This document shows, one piece after another, positions 22,612-35,600 of a DNA stretch of 64,000 bases (position 1 is the first letter of the stretch; each line of letters begins with the position of its first letter). The notes beneath the pieces are model-generated. The model was not told the DNA's origin. It did not search any database and saw only the letters and a program-made list of their open reading frames with translations. Source of the DNA: Xylocopa sonorina (Eukaryota; Arthropoda; Insecta; Hymenoptera; Apidae); NCBI RefSeq assembly GCF_050948175.1, contig NC_135202.1:5828001-5892000 (forward strand), given 5' to 3'. The translations under genes and the position numbers were made by a program.

Positions 22612-25190
22612 ATGAAGGGTATTTTAATCTTCGACCATTTGAATGATGTTCTTTTCACGAAATGCAATCAGAAGTTCGCGGATCATATCGAAAAGTTAGC
22701 GAGAATCCAGGGATTGATCTCTGGAAATAAGGTAGATAATATCGATGGACACGTGAGAAGAAACTTACGCGTATCGAAATACAAATTTGTTCTCTGCAGG
22801 ATGAAAATGACGAGGACTCCAAGCTAAATCCTAATGTCATTATGCAATTATTTTCACCTATAGTTACGTCCCAACACGTAATGGCATCTCAGTTTGGAAA
22901 CTCTTACACCTCGATGAGATGCCACGATGGCACAAACATGGTGTTTGACGAATTCATGGGATACACCTTTATATACATTGCCACAGATGAAGTAGAATTG
23001 ATGAAAAGGACACTAGGCGTATGCGTGGCAATTGTAAGGCACGTTTGTGGGCCTGACGTCGCGATGTAAGTTGATCAGTTACTTCAGATGTGTCCTTCAA
23101 CAAATTAGAACGCTTTGCAAGAAATAATACAACCTTTCAGACTGAAGGCGAATAGGCAAAAGGTCTATTTAGTTTCTTCCTTGTTGGACGCATGGGTACA
23201 TTTAAGAAACTGCGAGCAGAGCATGCTGACAGAAGCTATCGAACAACTGTCTATAAATACTGACTTAGGTGTAGCTATATTAAAAGTACTACACGATGCG
23301 TGCGACAAGTTAAAGGCTCAATCTGAATTTTCTAACGTGCACATCTTGATATTGGTCGAACAGAAGTTTCTCTCGTTGTACTCCAGTAAAAATGCACGCG
23401 ACCTGTATGCCTCGGACATATTATTGATGATGCTCCTCTGTTGGGTAGTTAACCAGAAAAGAAAGGCTGACACTGAATCCGAAATAAGCGACAATGGTGA
23501 CGACCGCATAGATATCCTTTTACCTGAAAACAATTGCATTAAAGAGGAACAGATTACTTTCGGAGGAAAACTATCAATTCCTACTTCTGAAGATATCACA
23601 AACTTATTTCGTACGGTTGCTCTTACCATATAGTGTGCATTACTAAACATCTATCCTTTCAATTAACTATTTAGTCCCACGATCTGAGCTACTACTCTAT
23701 TACTACTCTATTACAGGTGGCTCCAGAGAATCTTCTATCAACGAAGGCCTTTATTCTTTGACAGATGACGATTTGTACAGTAATTTAATCTTACTTGGAA
23801 CGGTTCACGATTACACCGCTAATGCTGTTCACATATTCGAATTGGCAGACGGGATTAATCTCGTTATGATAGTAGAAGTAACAAATCTTGCGACTTCGTC
23901 GGGATTGTACGATAGTTTCCATTACTTGAATATTATAAATGGCTTGCAACTTCAAAGAGATATCGACGAACTGAGACCAGCGTTCGAGAACTTCGACCTG
24001 GCGATAAAGAGAGCTTTAGATGGGATTAAGAAGAACAGAGCCAATGTCAGTAACGACGTCGATATGTGCCAGAGGAGGCTGCAAACGAAGTGGGAATTCG
24101 TTCGAAAGAAATACATGGATTTGTTAAAATCCAGAGACCCAGAGTCTATTCTTCAAATTGAATCGAACACGGCCGGGTTCACGGATAATTTAAAGGAGCT
24201 GTATCGATTAACGTGTTTCGATAAGAACTTCCTAAAGCAAGGCGTTGATGTACTTACGACGGTAGGAAAACTTGTTCGTCAAAAGTTGAACGATTTTAGT
24301 GATTTTCTTAAAGTAAAGGCGCTGAAAAATTTCACCCTTGGATCATATCCTTTTCTAACTACGTCCATGTATATTCGTACATTGCTTTGACTCTTTTTTT
24401 TTTTTTTTTTTATTTTCTCTAATAAATTACTTACGAAAGTATGTACCTCCTTAATGCCATATAATCTACGAGAACTTCCCTAACGATCAACAAATATTTA
24501 GAAGAGTTTCCAGGCCTTGTACACTTTATCTACATAGATAGAACCACGCATAGACTGACTGCTCCAACGTTGGATTTTACAAACCCTGAAACTCTTGCCC
24601 TTACAACAAAAAAGGTAATTCAAAGTCGACATCCAACATGATACATGTAGAATTAACAGGATTTAATCAGATAGTATTCGTATAGATTTCGAATATGGTT
24701 AAACAAAGCAGACTGCACTTGGAGGAAGGGCACTTATCGGTTATGTGGAAAGATACAACATTTAATTATGCTTACTTCCTATGGTTCGAAGATAGTTCTG
24801 TAAGTAAATAATTTTAAAGTAATACGATTCGGTTATTATAGTAATATAATATCTTACAGGGATCGCCACTGAAGTGTAAAGTTTACTTGAATCATGTAAT
24901 GAAAAATTTTCCAGTACCAGGTATATTTTGTGGCGACTATTATAGGTGTGTACCATTTGCTGTTGTTATAAATTTTTGACCGATTTCCTTTCTGATCTCG
25001 TGAATTTCGTAGAAAATTAGCCGAGGCGTGTTTTCCCAAACTATCTGCAAACAAAATTAGAATTTATGAACTTTACTGTGTTCATCTTGGTCTCGCAACG
25101 TCGTCGTGCGTGTTGGAACATTCGAGGAGACTAGCGGCAACAATATGGGAAGTCACAGGTGTTCCAAATAATCCTGCTGACATACTTTAA
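22612..25190 (+). CDS. HPS1: Hermansky-Pudlak syndrome 1 protein homologue (BLOC-3 subunit)
   Basis: Eight exons: 22612-22731, 22800-23065, 23141-23610, 23717-24344, 24494-24614, 24686-24799, 24860-24945 and 25013-25190, giving 660 residues (human about 700). Family landmarks are the N-terminal longin start MKGILIFDHLNDVLF, the central GINLVMIVEV, and the C-terminal EEFPGLVHFIYIDRTT, YAYFLWFED, GIFCGDYYRKLAE and AATIWEVTGVP. With HPS4 it forms BLOC-3, the exchange factor for Rab32/38-type GTPases in lysosome-related organelle (pigment granule) formation. The intron between exons 4 and 5 is U12-type and described separately. The exon 2/3 junction uses the acceptor at 23140; nearer AG sites would hit an in-frame stop. 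The start at 22612 is chosen because it begins the conserved longin strand. Confidence 0.93.
24345..24493 (+). other. U12-type (minor spliceosome) intron in HPS1, apparent AT-AA ends
   Basis: The intron begins ATATCCTTT at 24345, an exact match to the U12 AT-type donor consensus. Near its end TTCCCTAAC (24476-24484) is one base from the U12 branch consensus TTCCTTAAC, with the branch A about 10 bases before the boundary. Joining base 24344 to 24494 makes the protein read LGSYLEEFPGLVHF, which agrees with human HPS1 (SYLEDFPGLVHF, from memory). This boundary makes the last two intron bases AA rather than AC or AG. Confidence 0.78.
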
Positions 25191-25949
25191 TAACATTCCT
25201 TTCAAGTATTTATGTACAGACAGAAAACTGAAGTTCTGCGCCGATGCGTAAATATCTTACGCAAAAAAAACTATTTATGTGATTTTTAATTATTTACAAG
25301 TATTTAACACATGTATTAATTTGTTATTTATAAAAGATAATGATGCAAAAACATTTGTATTTATTTTATACGTGAAATACTTATACGTTGAATAAAATCA
25401 GAAATGGCACAGTTTAAATAGATTTATACGGAACAAAAGATATTTTTCGAGTTTCATTGGAACTTTCGTTAATTTAAGAATATAGAACTGGTTGTAAATA
25501 CTTTAGAGCGTATATTGGGTACATTATTAAAATAGTACAAAAAAGCTGTAATGCGAATGAGAACACTCCTTTTTAAATATAGAACATCCAGAAGAGTACG
25601 CCATTTAAAAACTATTCTCAGTACTTCAGTCTATGATACCTCTCCACTTTATAATGCTCAGGCTCGACACTATGAACACGACACGATAGCGTTTTCGTTT
25701 AATATCTTTGTATGATTACGATTTGCTAGAAACGGACCAGCCTTGCACACACAATACGTACAGGTTCGGTCTCATTCTTTTTATATTTTAAAATATATAA
25801 ATATTTACAGTACATACGAGTGTAGCATAAGCGCTCTAAAACCTCCGTCGATCTTCTCTCTTTCTTCCGTAAAATGCTCTCTACAGTTTTAAGTATATAA
25901 TTATATAAAGCTTTCGAAATGAGTTAAAAAGTACGGGAACTTCATTCGT
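25191..25949. other. 3' region shared by convergent HPS1 and Abraxas 2
   Basis: AT-rich, no coding exon seen. AATAAA at about 25391-25396 is a plausible polyadenylation signal for HPS1. Confidence 0.5.
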
Positions 25950-28045
25950 TTAATGGTTGTCTGACGCATCCGATTTACGCGTATTATCCACTTTTTTCTT
26001 CATAATCTGATTATAAGACGATTGAAGGGGAATATTTTGTACATTATTCGCCTCAGACGTTTCTTGCTGCGGCAGTTGGACGTGTGAGATTCGTTCGCTA
26101 CTACTTCGTGTAGCAATTGGGCCTGAAGTCCTTCTCGTTTTTTTTAATGCCGCATGGGGGTCCTGCATCAATTTACCTCTTCCTCTTCCGACACCAATTA
26201 TGTTTGTTTCACCTTTACAGATCGATTCTTTCACGAGTTCGGAATCCATATTAGAATACCGTCTGTTCTTATTCAACACAGGTTCCGCGATATCGACTTT
26301 CATTTCTGACGCAGAATTCGCAGGCGGTGGTTCTTGACTCAAACTATTCATCATGTCTGCATTCATCCTCCTTAATTTGGCCTGGTTAATATTCTGCTCG
26401 ATATACGTTATCATATTTTTCGCTTTATTAGAAGTAATTGTTTGACTCTGAAGCAAAATAAAAAAAAAACTAATTAAGTTTTTATGTTACAAAATCTTTA
26501 CGATCGTCCGTGTGCATAGCTTCGGAAGAAAAAAGACCATGAGAATGAACTCCCATGATTTCTTCTTCCAATTAATTACGTACAAAAACTAGTTCAATTA
26601 TTATATCATACATACAGGTGTAGTAGAATGGTCCTTAATAAACATTCGGTGTTCTTCATAGCTACAATCTGGAGATTCAATTCTTGAAGGAAACATTACT
26701 TCTGACTTTTGTCTCTCTTCACTGGCATCATCCTTTTCAAGATCATAATTTTGATCTAACACATTGGAATTGCCATTAACCTTTGCTTTTTTCTTAAGTT
26801 TAAATTCCTTAACTTGTCTCTCGAGGTCTGCTACCTCAAGATCAGATTTACATAATTCTGGTATTAATTGACTCAAATGATGTTCAGCTGCTTTCTGTAT
26901 AGTAGTAGCAGATTCAAATCCAGATGTCCTTGCTAAATCCAAACTAGAAATTAATAGTTTCATGCAATGACATCAGGCATTGTTATCTTCAGAAATATAT
27001 ACAGCATAGAATAGTGAATGCTTTAGGGAACAAAAATACAAAGACAAGTTTCTATTAACTGATATTCATACGGAAACTTACTTTAAAGATTTTATAAGCT
27101 CAGTAAAAGCATCTGGTACATCAGATGATTTTTTGCTAGGAGTAGGCTTATAATCTGAACCCTCATGTATAAAAGAATTACCTCCTAGATTACTTATAGT
27201 TAAACGAACTGGTTCAAATATCCTATAATGTAATCAAATTTCTCCATGAAAGTAAACTTCTTATGAAAGCATTACATATTACATTATTGCATGACTATGA
27301 AACTTACCCTCGTCTGTGTCTTAGGAAAACATGCTTAAACTTATGAGTTCCTCCCTCACTACTCGTCGAGGTACTTAACAAACACGTAACAAAGAATTCC
27401 TCTTTGGAGCCATTGTCATTAGAAAAGTATGACGCGAATTCTTTATGTAACATTTTATCTCTAAATGTGGGTATCAAGCTCACATCTCGTCTGAAGTGAA
27501 ACCAACCTATTACTTGTTTGCTCTTGTCACGCAGGAAGTCCTTCAATTTTTCTTTATTAATTCTTCCGATAGGATTTTGTAAAAAGTCTGGCAGGGGACA
27601 AGTCACGACAGCCTCAATATCTGAGAACATTAAACAATTATAGCGATACCGAAGCCACTTTTGCATTATTATGACACTTTATAACTGTGCATATTTACTG
27701 TTATACGTCTTCACTGTTTCTACATGATTAACATCTGTGTACGTTTTCACAACAAATTCAAGGGTTTCTCCTAGCAAAAATCCCATCTAGAACACGGAGA
27801 AACGATATGTATACTCTTTTCCAGTGTTTTCAATCTTATCGTTAGTTAGGTTAGACTTTGTCGAGGTTAGGATGCCAGATTTTACGAGCCTCGACAGGGA
27901 ACGTCGAGTCAAAATCGAGGAATATTAATAACAACAAGGGGGACGAATTTGTTTTTACCTGGTCTCCGCAGCTACGAACACTTTCGTAAAACAATAACGA
28001 GAGTGCGGGACCTGAAATGGTGATGAGAAAATCATTGTCCGCCAT
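25950..28045 (-). CDS. ABRAXAS2: BRISC complex scaffold subunit Abraxas 2 (ABRO1/FAM175B homologue)
   Basis: Six minus-strand exons: 28045-27959, 27786-27699, 27620-27308, 27222-27082, 26943-26616 and 26447-25950, giving 484 residues. The N-terminal MPN-like domain starts MADNDFLITISGPALSLLF and includes MGFLLGE, VIGWFHFRRD and TFRDKMLHKEF, as in Abraxas proteins. It lacks the JAMM zinc ligands, as expected of the scaffold subunit. A predicted coiled coil follows (LIPELCKSDLEVADLERQVK), the BRCC36-pairing region. The C-terminal third is polar and disordered, with VGRGRGKL, and ends DASDNH without the SPTF motif of Abraxas 1 that binds BRCA1 BRCT domains. It is therefore called Abraxas 2, which supports BRCC36 in cleaving K63 chains. 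An upstream in-frame ATG at 28123 would add 26 residues; the internal one fits the family start. Confidence 0.92.
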
Positions 28046-28808
28046 GTTGATAATTAACTGTAATCCACTTCGTAATTTCGCCTGCACTTTCTCTATCGTT
28101 ACGCTTGCCAGTTTTTGCCGCATTTACACGCGCATCTGCAACAATAAATTCACGTTACTCACAACTAAGTTGCTTGGATGGTTATTAAAAGACTGAGAAT
28201 AATTTGTAGGGATGACAAATCCTTACAACTAATTTGAGCGTGGTTATTTAAAATAGTATTAAGTTTTGCTTGCTTTTACTGTATCAGACCATTAAGTCCT
28301 TATTAAATTATCCTTGTAATTATTAGTGGTAATTTATAAAATTACTGAAGTAAAGATTTGAGCTGTAAATCTCGATTAAAATAAGGTTTATGTCGCGATT
28401 TTAATGAACAAAAAGAGAATAGAACAGAAGAAAGTGGTGCTGTATTTTAGATTTAAAAACCCAGCTGATTCATGCGTGCACATTCGTTTCTATCCAATTC
28501 TTCTTTACAATAAATAAAACCAGTTGTTAGATCTTTAATTACTTAATATTTTTAAGTTTACAAGTTATACTTTTATAATATTCTTAAATTAGAAGCAGAA
28601 CGTGTGCAGAGAACAGCGATAGGGTAATATAATTTGTATGCGACAGGAAGTGGCAGGATGTCTCATTGTCGGATGCGGCAGGAAATAAGAGAATCGGCCT
28701 TTCCAATCTTTGAATACAAATATTCTGCGTAATAAAATGTTTATTGTTTACTTTAGTTCAATTTTTTCACAGTTGAACTGTAAGTTTGAAGAGGCCAAAA
28801 AGAAATTT
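28046..28808. other. Intergenic region between Abraxas 2 and the tRNA gene
   Basis: It contains the Abraxas 2 promoter at its left end and AT-rich sequence with no visible gene. A T-run on the minus strand (28797-28801) just after the tRNA 3' end is the likely RNA polymerase III terminator. Confidence 0.5.
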
Positions 28809-28890
28809 GTCAGAAGTGGGATTCGAACCCACGCCCACAGAGTGGACTGCGACCTGAACGCAGCGCCTTAGACCGCTCGGCCATCCTGAC
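28809..28890 (-). tRNA. tRNA-Leu (anticodon CAG), intronless
   Basis: Read on the minus strand it starts GTCAGGATGGCCGAGCGGTC and ends CCCACTTCTGAC. The acceptor stem pairs over seven bases (GTCAGGA with TTCTGAC, one G-T pair). The anticodon arm CTGCG-TTCAGGT-CGCAG gives anticodon CAG. The variable arm is long, as in leucine tRNAs, and the T arm carries GGTTCGAATCC (B box). No intron is present. It decodes CUG. Confidence 0.96.
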
Positions 28891-29627
28891 ATTGCTTGTT
28901 AATGAATTTTGAAATAAGAAAGCCACTAAACAAATGTTATAATATAAAACCATAATTCCAATTTATTAAATCAATGATCCTCTAGTTATCTTTGTTTTTC
29001 AACTACAAACCACATGACTATCCGGGAACAAAACTTCATTACATTATGCAAATTCTACCTTATTTAGTTGATATTCCAAAACAAGCATTAAACTATTCTT
29101 TCCTTCATTATATTCCAATTTCTCTCAACCACATCGAATTTTTAAATCGCAAACGATCATCATCCAATGGAAGAAGTCTGTAAAACTAACGATACTTTCT
29201 CCCAATACTTGTTAATAGTCGGAACAAAAATCGTTCATACCTGAACGATAAGTTTTAACTGAAGAATGATGGGTTCATAGATTTAAAGAAGCCTCTTTCG
29301 ATTCCTCAGCGACGAAACACAGTGCGCGGTTCGCGTCGCCCAAAAATACACTCGCGGTTCGTTCCCGCACGCGAGTCGCTCGTATTTCTAGCCGCGATGC
29401 ATATTCGATGTAGGGCTAGAAGGATCGCGTGATGTAAGCCTTTTAGTGATCTCTAGAGGGGCGTTGAGATTGCCTCTGCCCGTTGATCGGTGTCTCTCTG
29501 TTCTATCTGTGCCTCTGCACGGTTCTTCGTTTTCCCGTTCCACGGATCTCCTAACAGTTCTGTATACTCTCTCTTTCTCTCTCATTTCGCGTCTCCCAAT
29601 CGACGTCGATTTTAGTGACGCCGGACC
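28891..29627 (+). promoter_or_regulatory. Promoter/5' UTR region of the first hexokinase exon
   Basis: The left part is AT-rich. From about 29290 the sequence becomes CpG-rich (GCGCGGTTCGCGTCGCC, CACTCGCGGTTCG), which is the likely promoter of the exon at 29628. No TATA box is evident. Confidence 0.45.
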
Positions 29628-29684
29628 ATGACAGAGGCAAAATGGGATTACCTTGGCGAGAAATGGGAACACATCGACCAGAAG
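29628..29684 (+). CDS. Hex-A: Hexokinase alternative first coding exon A
   Basis: ATG at 29628, 19 codons (MTEAKWDYLGEKWEHIDQK), then donor AAG|GTGAGT in phase 0. The peptide is acidic and aromatic with no hydrophobic mitochondrial-anchor segment. It is about 22.5 kb from the common exon. Confidence 0.8.
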
Positions 29685-32600
29685 GTGAGTTTCGTTTTGG
29701 TTGCACTCTCGTCCGTCCATCCTGGTTCGCGACCTTGACTTCCCTTGGTTGCGTAAGTGTTGCGATACTGCGCGAGAAAGCTCGCTAATTGGCCTGGGTA
29801 ACCGGTAACACGAGCCATCTTGGAGAAGATCCGGTGATCATGCTGGAGCTTGTTGACCTGATGCTAAGGGGATGATTAATCAAGTTGATCACGTGGATTC
29901 CTGTATGCTGCGCGTCTTCGTGGAGTTTCCAAGAAAGATTGAGTCTATCTCTGTTGAATTCTTACCTATTAGCTTATTAAGGATAATAAGAATATTTGTA
30001 TTCTCATTTTGGGACAGCAGAAGGACTCGAAAGAGGTTCGAAAGGGGGATAAGAACCGATACAAGCGTATGTAGGTCTGTCTAAGTACAGCATGTTCGAT
30101 GTGACGTGAATGACCCTGAACGCGGGACGTAATTGAGTACTGAATGAATGTGGATTTCTGAATTTAGAAACAGAATAATTACATAGCCGTGGTCGTGATA
30201 GGGATAATTATATACAATTGGGACTTAATAGAGGCGATCATAGAGTTTAATGGAAAAGAATGTCGATTTACGGAGAAACAAATGAGGATACCGTCGGTAA
30301 TTCACTTAATGTACCTATTCAAAGTTGTTGCGAATTGATTAGCTGCACTATCAGAGATAGGAACGGTGTGTGCAGCTAAAGTCAAGTGATGGTAGAAGGA
30401 CTATACTATTTATTGCGACGTCTTGATAAGATTCTAAAATTAATCATGCAATAACTCGCTAAATAATCGCTCGTACTAAGAATCAATCGAATTAATATTA
30501 TCGTGTAGAATCTATCAGTTACGAAACGAGCACGATTTCGCGTCTCTTTTGGCGACCGTGACGATCTTCGAACTAGGGCAATGGCGAGCTTATACAGATT
30601 CGTGGACTAACTGGGTCCACTTGCGACAGGGAAAAGGGTGAAAGGGACACCGGATGAAGAGAAGAATGGCTCTCATTCATGATTTTCGCGTGGACGCTGA
30701 TCCGCGTGCAGACCACGAATGGCGACGATTGCATGTATTTGTGGCGGGAACAAACGCCGGATTATTATAAATAACGACGCCACACAACGACATCCTCGAG
30801 TTTTATTTTAATGCGAACGCCGTTCACGCTCGTGACGATGAGAAACGAGGCGTTGACGGCGATGAAGAGCCTTGCTTTCCAATAGGTTTAATACAATTCG
30901 AATAGTTTTACTATAATTTGATATGCTTGTATAACGTGCTTCTTCTCATTAGTATTTTCTATATTTATAGAAAAAAGGACACTGTTTAGAATAATTTCCT
31001 GCTTCGATAAGAGGACTATCAGCGACAGTTATAAATACACATCCTAAACAGTGCAATTGTCTAGCGATAAGAACAACGATAATATTTATAAAGCCCAACA
31101 TAGAAGACATAGAATTAATTTTGCACTAGTGGACGATATGCAAAAATTGTGGTCAACGTTGTGGTTCGCGTTCCGTCAGGGCAATTTTCTTAGGCGGACC
31201 ACGGCGATTTCGTGGTCGTAGAGGCAGGCGGGTTCATTGAAAGCGATTCGATGGCGAGAGAAAGATGCAGGTCAGTAAGCCGAGATGAAAATTGGCGAAG
31301 GGCCGCGCGTGCTCTGTGTTTCTGCTGTCTGCAAACTTGCATTCTTAATGATTGCACTAGCGTGTCACATGTGACGCCGCCATCAGTGCCTTCGAAATCG
31401 ATCGGCCGTGCTTCTTCTGTCCTCGTGCAAACGTGTCGAAGAACTCTGTTATTTACTCCCCTCTTTTCAGTCGTACCGTCATCTGTCCCATCTGCCTTTT
31501 TATTGTACAGCGTGTGACGACGTTAGAAACTGCTTCTAATCCTCTATTTCTTATCGTGTCGTATTTTTGCGCGGTGACGTTGATAATTTTGTCATCTCTT
31601 CTTATCTTTACAATTTTCTTCGTTTAAGATGTTTTCATGTACGTGATGCTTTCATAAATTTTTACTTATTCTATCTTTCCTGTTTAATTAGTCGTAGGAA
31701 TTTTATTTGTGCTATTCGTTTTTCTCAGTAAAAGATTCTCTGGAAAAATGGTTGCATATCAATTTTTATTCGCTGATGAAAAACGGATATGCTTCTTGCA
31801 AAAATGAGGCACTTAAACGCGGAAGCCATTTGCGTAATGGCCGCTTTAAAAAAAATTACTCTAAAGATGCAATTTCGTGATTCGATCGATTACCGAAGAC
31901 CATTAAAATTTTCTTTGAACAGGTAGAAAATACTAAAAGTGTACTAACAATAAAGAGTTGTAATAAAACATTGTAGAATCTTCAGTCTCATGAATGGAAT
32001 ATTAAATAACAATGCTGTCTTGTACTGGAGGCTAGGAAAAAAGAAATAACGTGACAAGCTTACACCCCTTTCCATTCAACACGAATCTTCCTCGATATAA
32101 AACAGGGATGTGTATCAAGGAACATCGGCTTGAATTAACTCCGAACATTTTATGTCTTATTTATCGAATCGATAAGACGAGTATGTGCGTGGCGCTAAAA
32201 GCGTATTCATGGCTTGATTCTTCGATTTTTATTAACTTGAGAGAAATATTTTTCTTCGACGATATAAAGCTACGCGACGAACATGACGGTAGAAAAATCA
32301 CTAGTGTCCTGAGCCAAGATTCATAATCCTTATTACTTTATTAGAAGAAATGTTATATGATTCATATCTTTTTACGAGGTATATTTGGTGTCTTGGAAAT
32401 GTACACTTTAAAAATGAAATTAAAGAAAATAATGAATCACTCTGAGTAATCTTTTAGTAACATTATGTCTTTGAATTTTACATTAAAAATATACATTGCT
32501 AAAGTGCAGGTAATATTTCATAGGTCTCCTCGTATTAATTCTACAAGAGTCTTAAAAATGATTAAAAATACAGGCTTAGTGGATAGCCATAGAGTATCAA

Positions 32601-35600
32601 GCTGTATGCTTTAATTACAACTCTACTATCGATCTGTTTGTAGCATTTAACGCTTGTAAGGGAATATCGTTTAATTTCGATCACGATCGAATCGTGGTCG
32701 TATGGATTAACGCTGAGTACTGATAACGTTCATAAATTGTTGGATAGCTAGAACTTGGCGACTTAACTTGGCATTTTTGTCTTGACATGTCACAGGATTT
32801 AGTATGATTAGGAGAAAAGGTACGTCGTTTTATTGGGGTTTCCAGATACACCAAGATTTTTTGCGAGAGCCAATGTGGCGTATCTAAAGCGATTTAAAGC
32901 TGAGAGATATATAAATTGATAAGGAATATACAGACGATGTATTATTATTATATACATATACTGTATTATTCTAGATTTCATTGGATTTCAATTTTCAAAT
33001 AGACACAAATGCAATCTTCGTCCATTAAAAACCCACAGATAATCTGAATATCAGTCGATATATTGATTTGTTTACAGTGTCTATTAATAAATTAATCAAT
33101 ATTATGCAACGAATAGTTCGTTACCGAACAACGGGCATAGCGAAACGATCGAAACCTTGCAACGATCCACTAATAATAATTATTGTAGCAAGAATAATGA
33201 AACGATCGCGATCGTCGTAAACGGAAGTGAACGATCGGTTCCCGTCCTCTGAAGTACTTCACCAGGTTTGCGGATGAATTTTTAATAACGCGAAACGTGA
33301 CGTGAGCATGGCCATTGAAATATTTTCGAAGCAAACGATCCATAGATCGCAGCCGATCAACGTTCAACCCGTTCGCCTTGGAGCTCAGCGCATAACTCGC
33401 GTTACTTTGGACGTTGCTTTCGGCTCCGTAACCTGTGGAATGTTTTCTGTAGCCATTTCATTTGTTAAAAATGTTAAGCAAAGAATGAATAATGACTGAA
33501 TTAATAATTACAATTGTTAGCATCGTCCAGCAATTATTATAGTTTAGACGATTACTGGGAGTAAATTACTTTTATTCCTAAACACGGTATATTATATTTA
33601 TTTCGGTGACCTTAACTTTCATGATTAATTTATTTATACGAATTATTGCTGGCAATTGATCGCGTCAGTAAATTACTTCGTAGACATTTTGTCTGTAATT
33701 TTCTCCCCTCGATGTTACGCCTCATCCAGTTGTTCCACGAGGAAGACAGCCCCGCGGCTATCGATTGCAATCCTGGAGGTTTGATTCAAGGTGAAGGTTT
33801 GAATTTATCGTTCAGACAAGTGGCGAGATGAGGTCGTAATATCGAGTAGATCGTCGGGACGTTAAATTAAAGTTCGAGGTAGTTATAGCTGTACCATAAT
33901 TAGATAAATGTCAAGAGTGTTACTTCAATTTGTTAAGCGTGGAAGAAAATTCAGACTACCCTCTACTGTGCTCACATTATTAACACTTTTAATTGTATAT
34001 ACCATCCCTCTCCTTTGATGTGTCCAAACCTTTAAGAATAAAACAAATTTCCATTGCGACTGCAATACCTTTTAATTTTACTCTTCGACTTACGACCGAT
34101 AGCGCAGCCAAGTGTGAACTCCTTGAATTTCGCGGAAACCTCGTTCGAACGACGAATCGTATCGATCGTAACCAACCCCGTCGAAAACGTTCGAATTTCA
34201 ACTGACGTTGCGCCTTGACGGCGAACCCGACCCGCTCAGGCGCAATGGTTGCCTGCCAGCAGGCGCGTTTCTCCCCGAACAGGAAGACCCGCGGGATCGA
34301 GCCGTTGATACGCTATCTGTCGCCTTATTCCTGTCGATCGCGTCCCGATCGTGCCGCGCGGCCAATATCAGCCTCGACGCCGGCGCCACGGCCAGTCTTA
34401 CAGTAGCTTCCGGGCGCAGGAACAGGTGGCGAACGAGGACCAACATCGAAGGGACGGACGTAATCGGATCACTGGGCCAAGGTTGACGCGCAGCCATGAA
34501 GACGAAAAACAGGTCGCTGTTCAGCAGGATGTGCAAGTGCTACGGGAAGGAGCAGGAGCCACGCGCACGCCCTGAACCGGACCTGGAGGAGGATCCGTCG
34601 AGGGTGTTCGACGAGGTAACACCTTTTTCACTGTCCATCATTGAAGATCATGAGGGGTTGCGAGCGACGGGGCGATTTATGTCGTGCAAGCGTTTCGCGG
34701 GTCAAATACGTACACGTATGTACGTGGCTTAATTCGGATCCGGTTTGAGGTTTGATTGGGGCGGATATTGAGGGTTGAATGGTATTGCGTTGTCGGTGGT
34801 TTGGATCGTGGGCAAATGGTGGCTGCGAATGGTATCGACTTGTATCCTTCTGTTTGTACCTAGCGATGGGGCGGTTCTTTTGAAACTTTATGACGTTATT
34901 GTAAATGGTGCTAGCCTCTTCTGTTTGTCTATGTGCTTGCAAAGTGGAAGTCCTCTTGTTGTACTGTAGGACTCTGTATTGTAGCACTCTTTTTGTTAAT
35001 ATAGTGCTACGTATGTTTGGGTAATAATGTATGTACAATTTTAACATTCTATATTATTTAATATTCTATATTATATCTTCAAGTGTATCTATTTAGATAT
35101 ATAAATTATCATAAACGTTTACGTAGGCTAATTATTAGTTACCGAAGGATTTATTTATAATGGCACACCAGTCGAACGCTGTGTCATGCCAAAGTTTCGC
35201 GTCGTAACACGGGAAGACGCGGTGCGGTGAACCTTGAAACTTTTATACACCCGTCACCTTCTCTCTCTTTATTTAAACAAAATCACATTGGCAACGAAGT
35301 TACGTATCTTCAATCTGGTTTATTTTGGTCGCAGATAGAGATTTAAATAATTCTGTGTCAAATACTTCGTTGACATCAGTGATTTGTCTATAGAGACAAT
35401 TCCTTTTTCATTTCATATCTGAATGCCACTGGGCACGATCATTGTATTCTTTGCTCGAAATATTCGAAATTATTTCAAACTCTCTGTCACATATTGGGTT
35501 CACACTAATGATAAAAAAAAATTAGCGACATTGCATTCTAAATTAAAATCGTCAAAATGAAGTTATTTGGATACTAAATTGAATATAAATTTGTTGTTGC

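Noticed and set aside
23109..23140. Earlier acceptor sites for HPS1 exon 3
   Set aside because: With the donor at 23065 they lead to an in-frame TAA before the conserved sequence; the acceptor at 23140 does not.
24345..24501. GT-AG alternative for HPS1 intron 4 (donor at 24377, acceptor AG at 24501)
   Set aside because: It keeps the frame but replaces the conserved SYLEEF with an eight-residue longer unconserved stretch and ignores an exact U12 donor and near-exact branch site.
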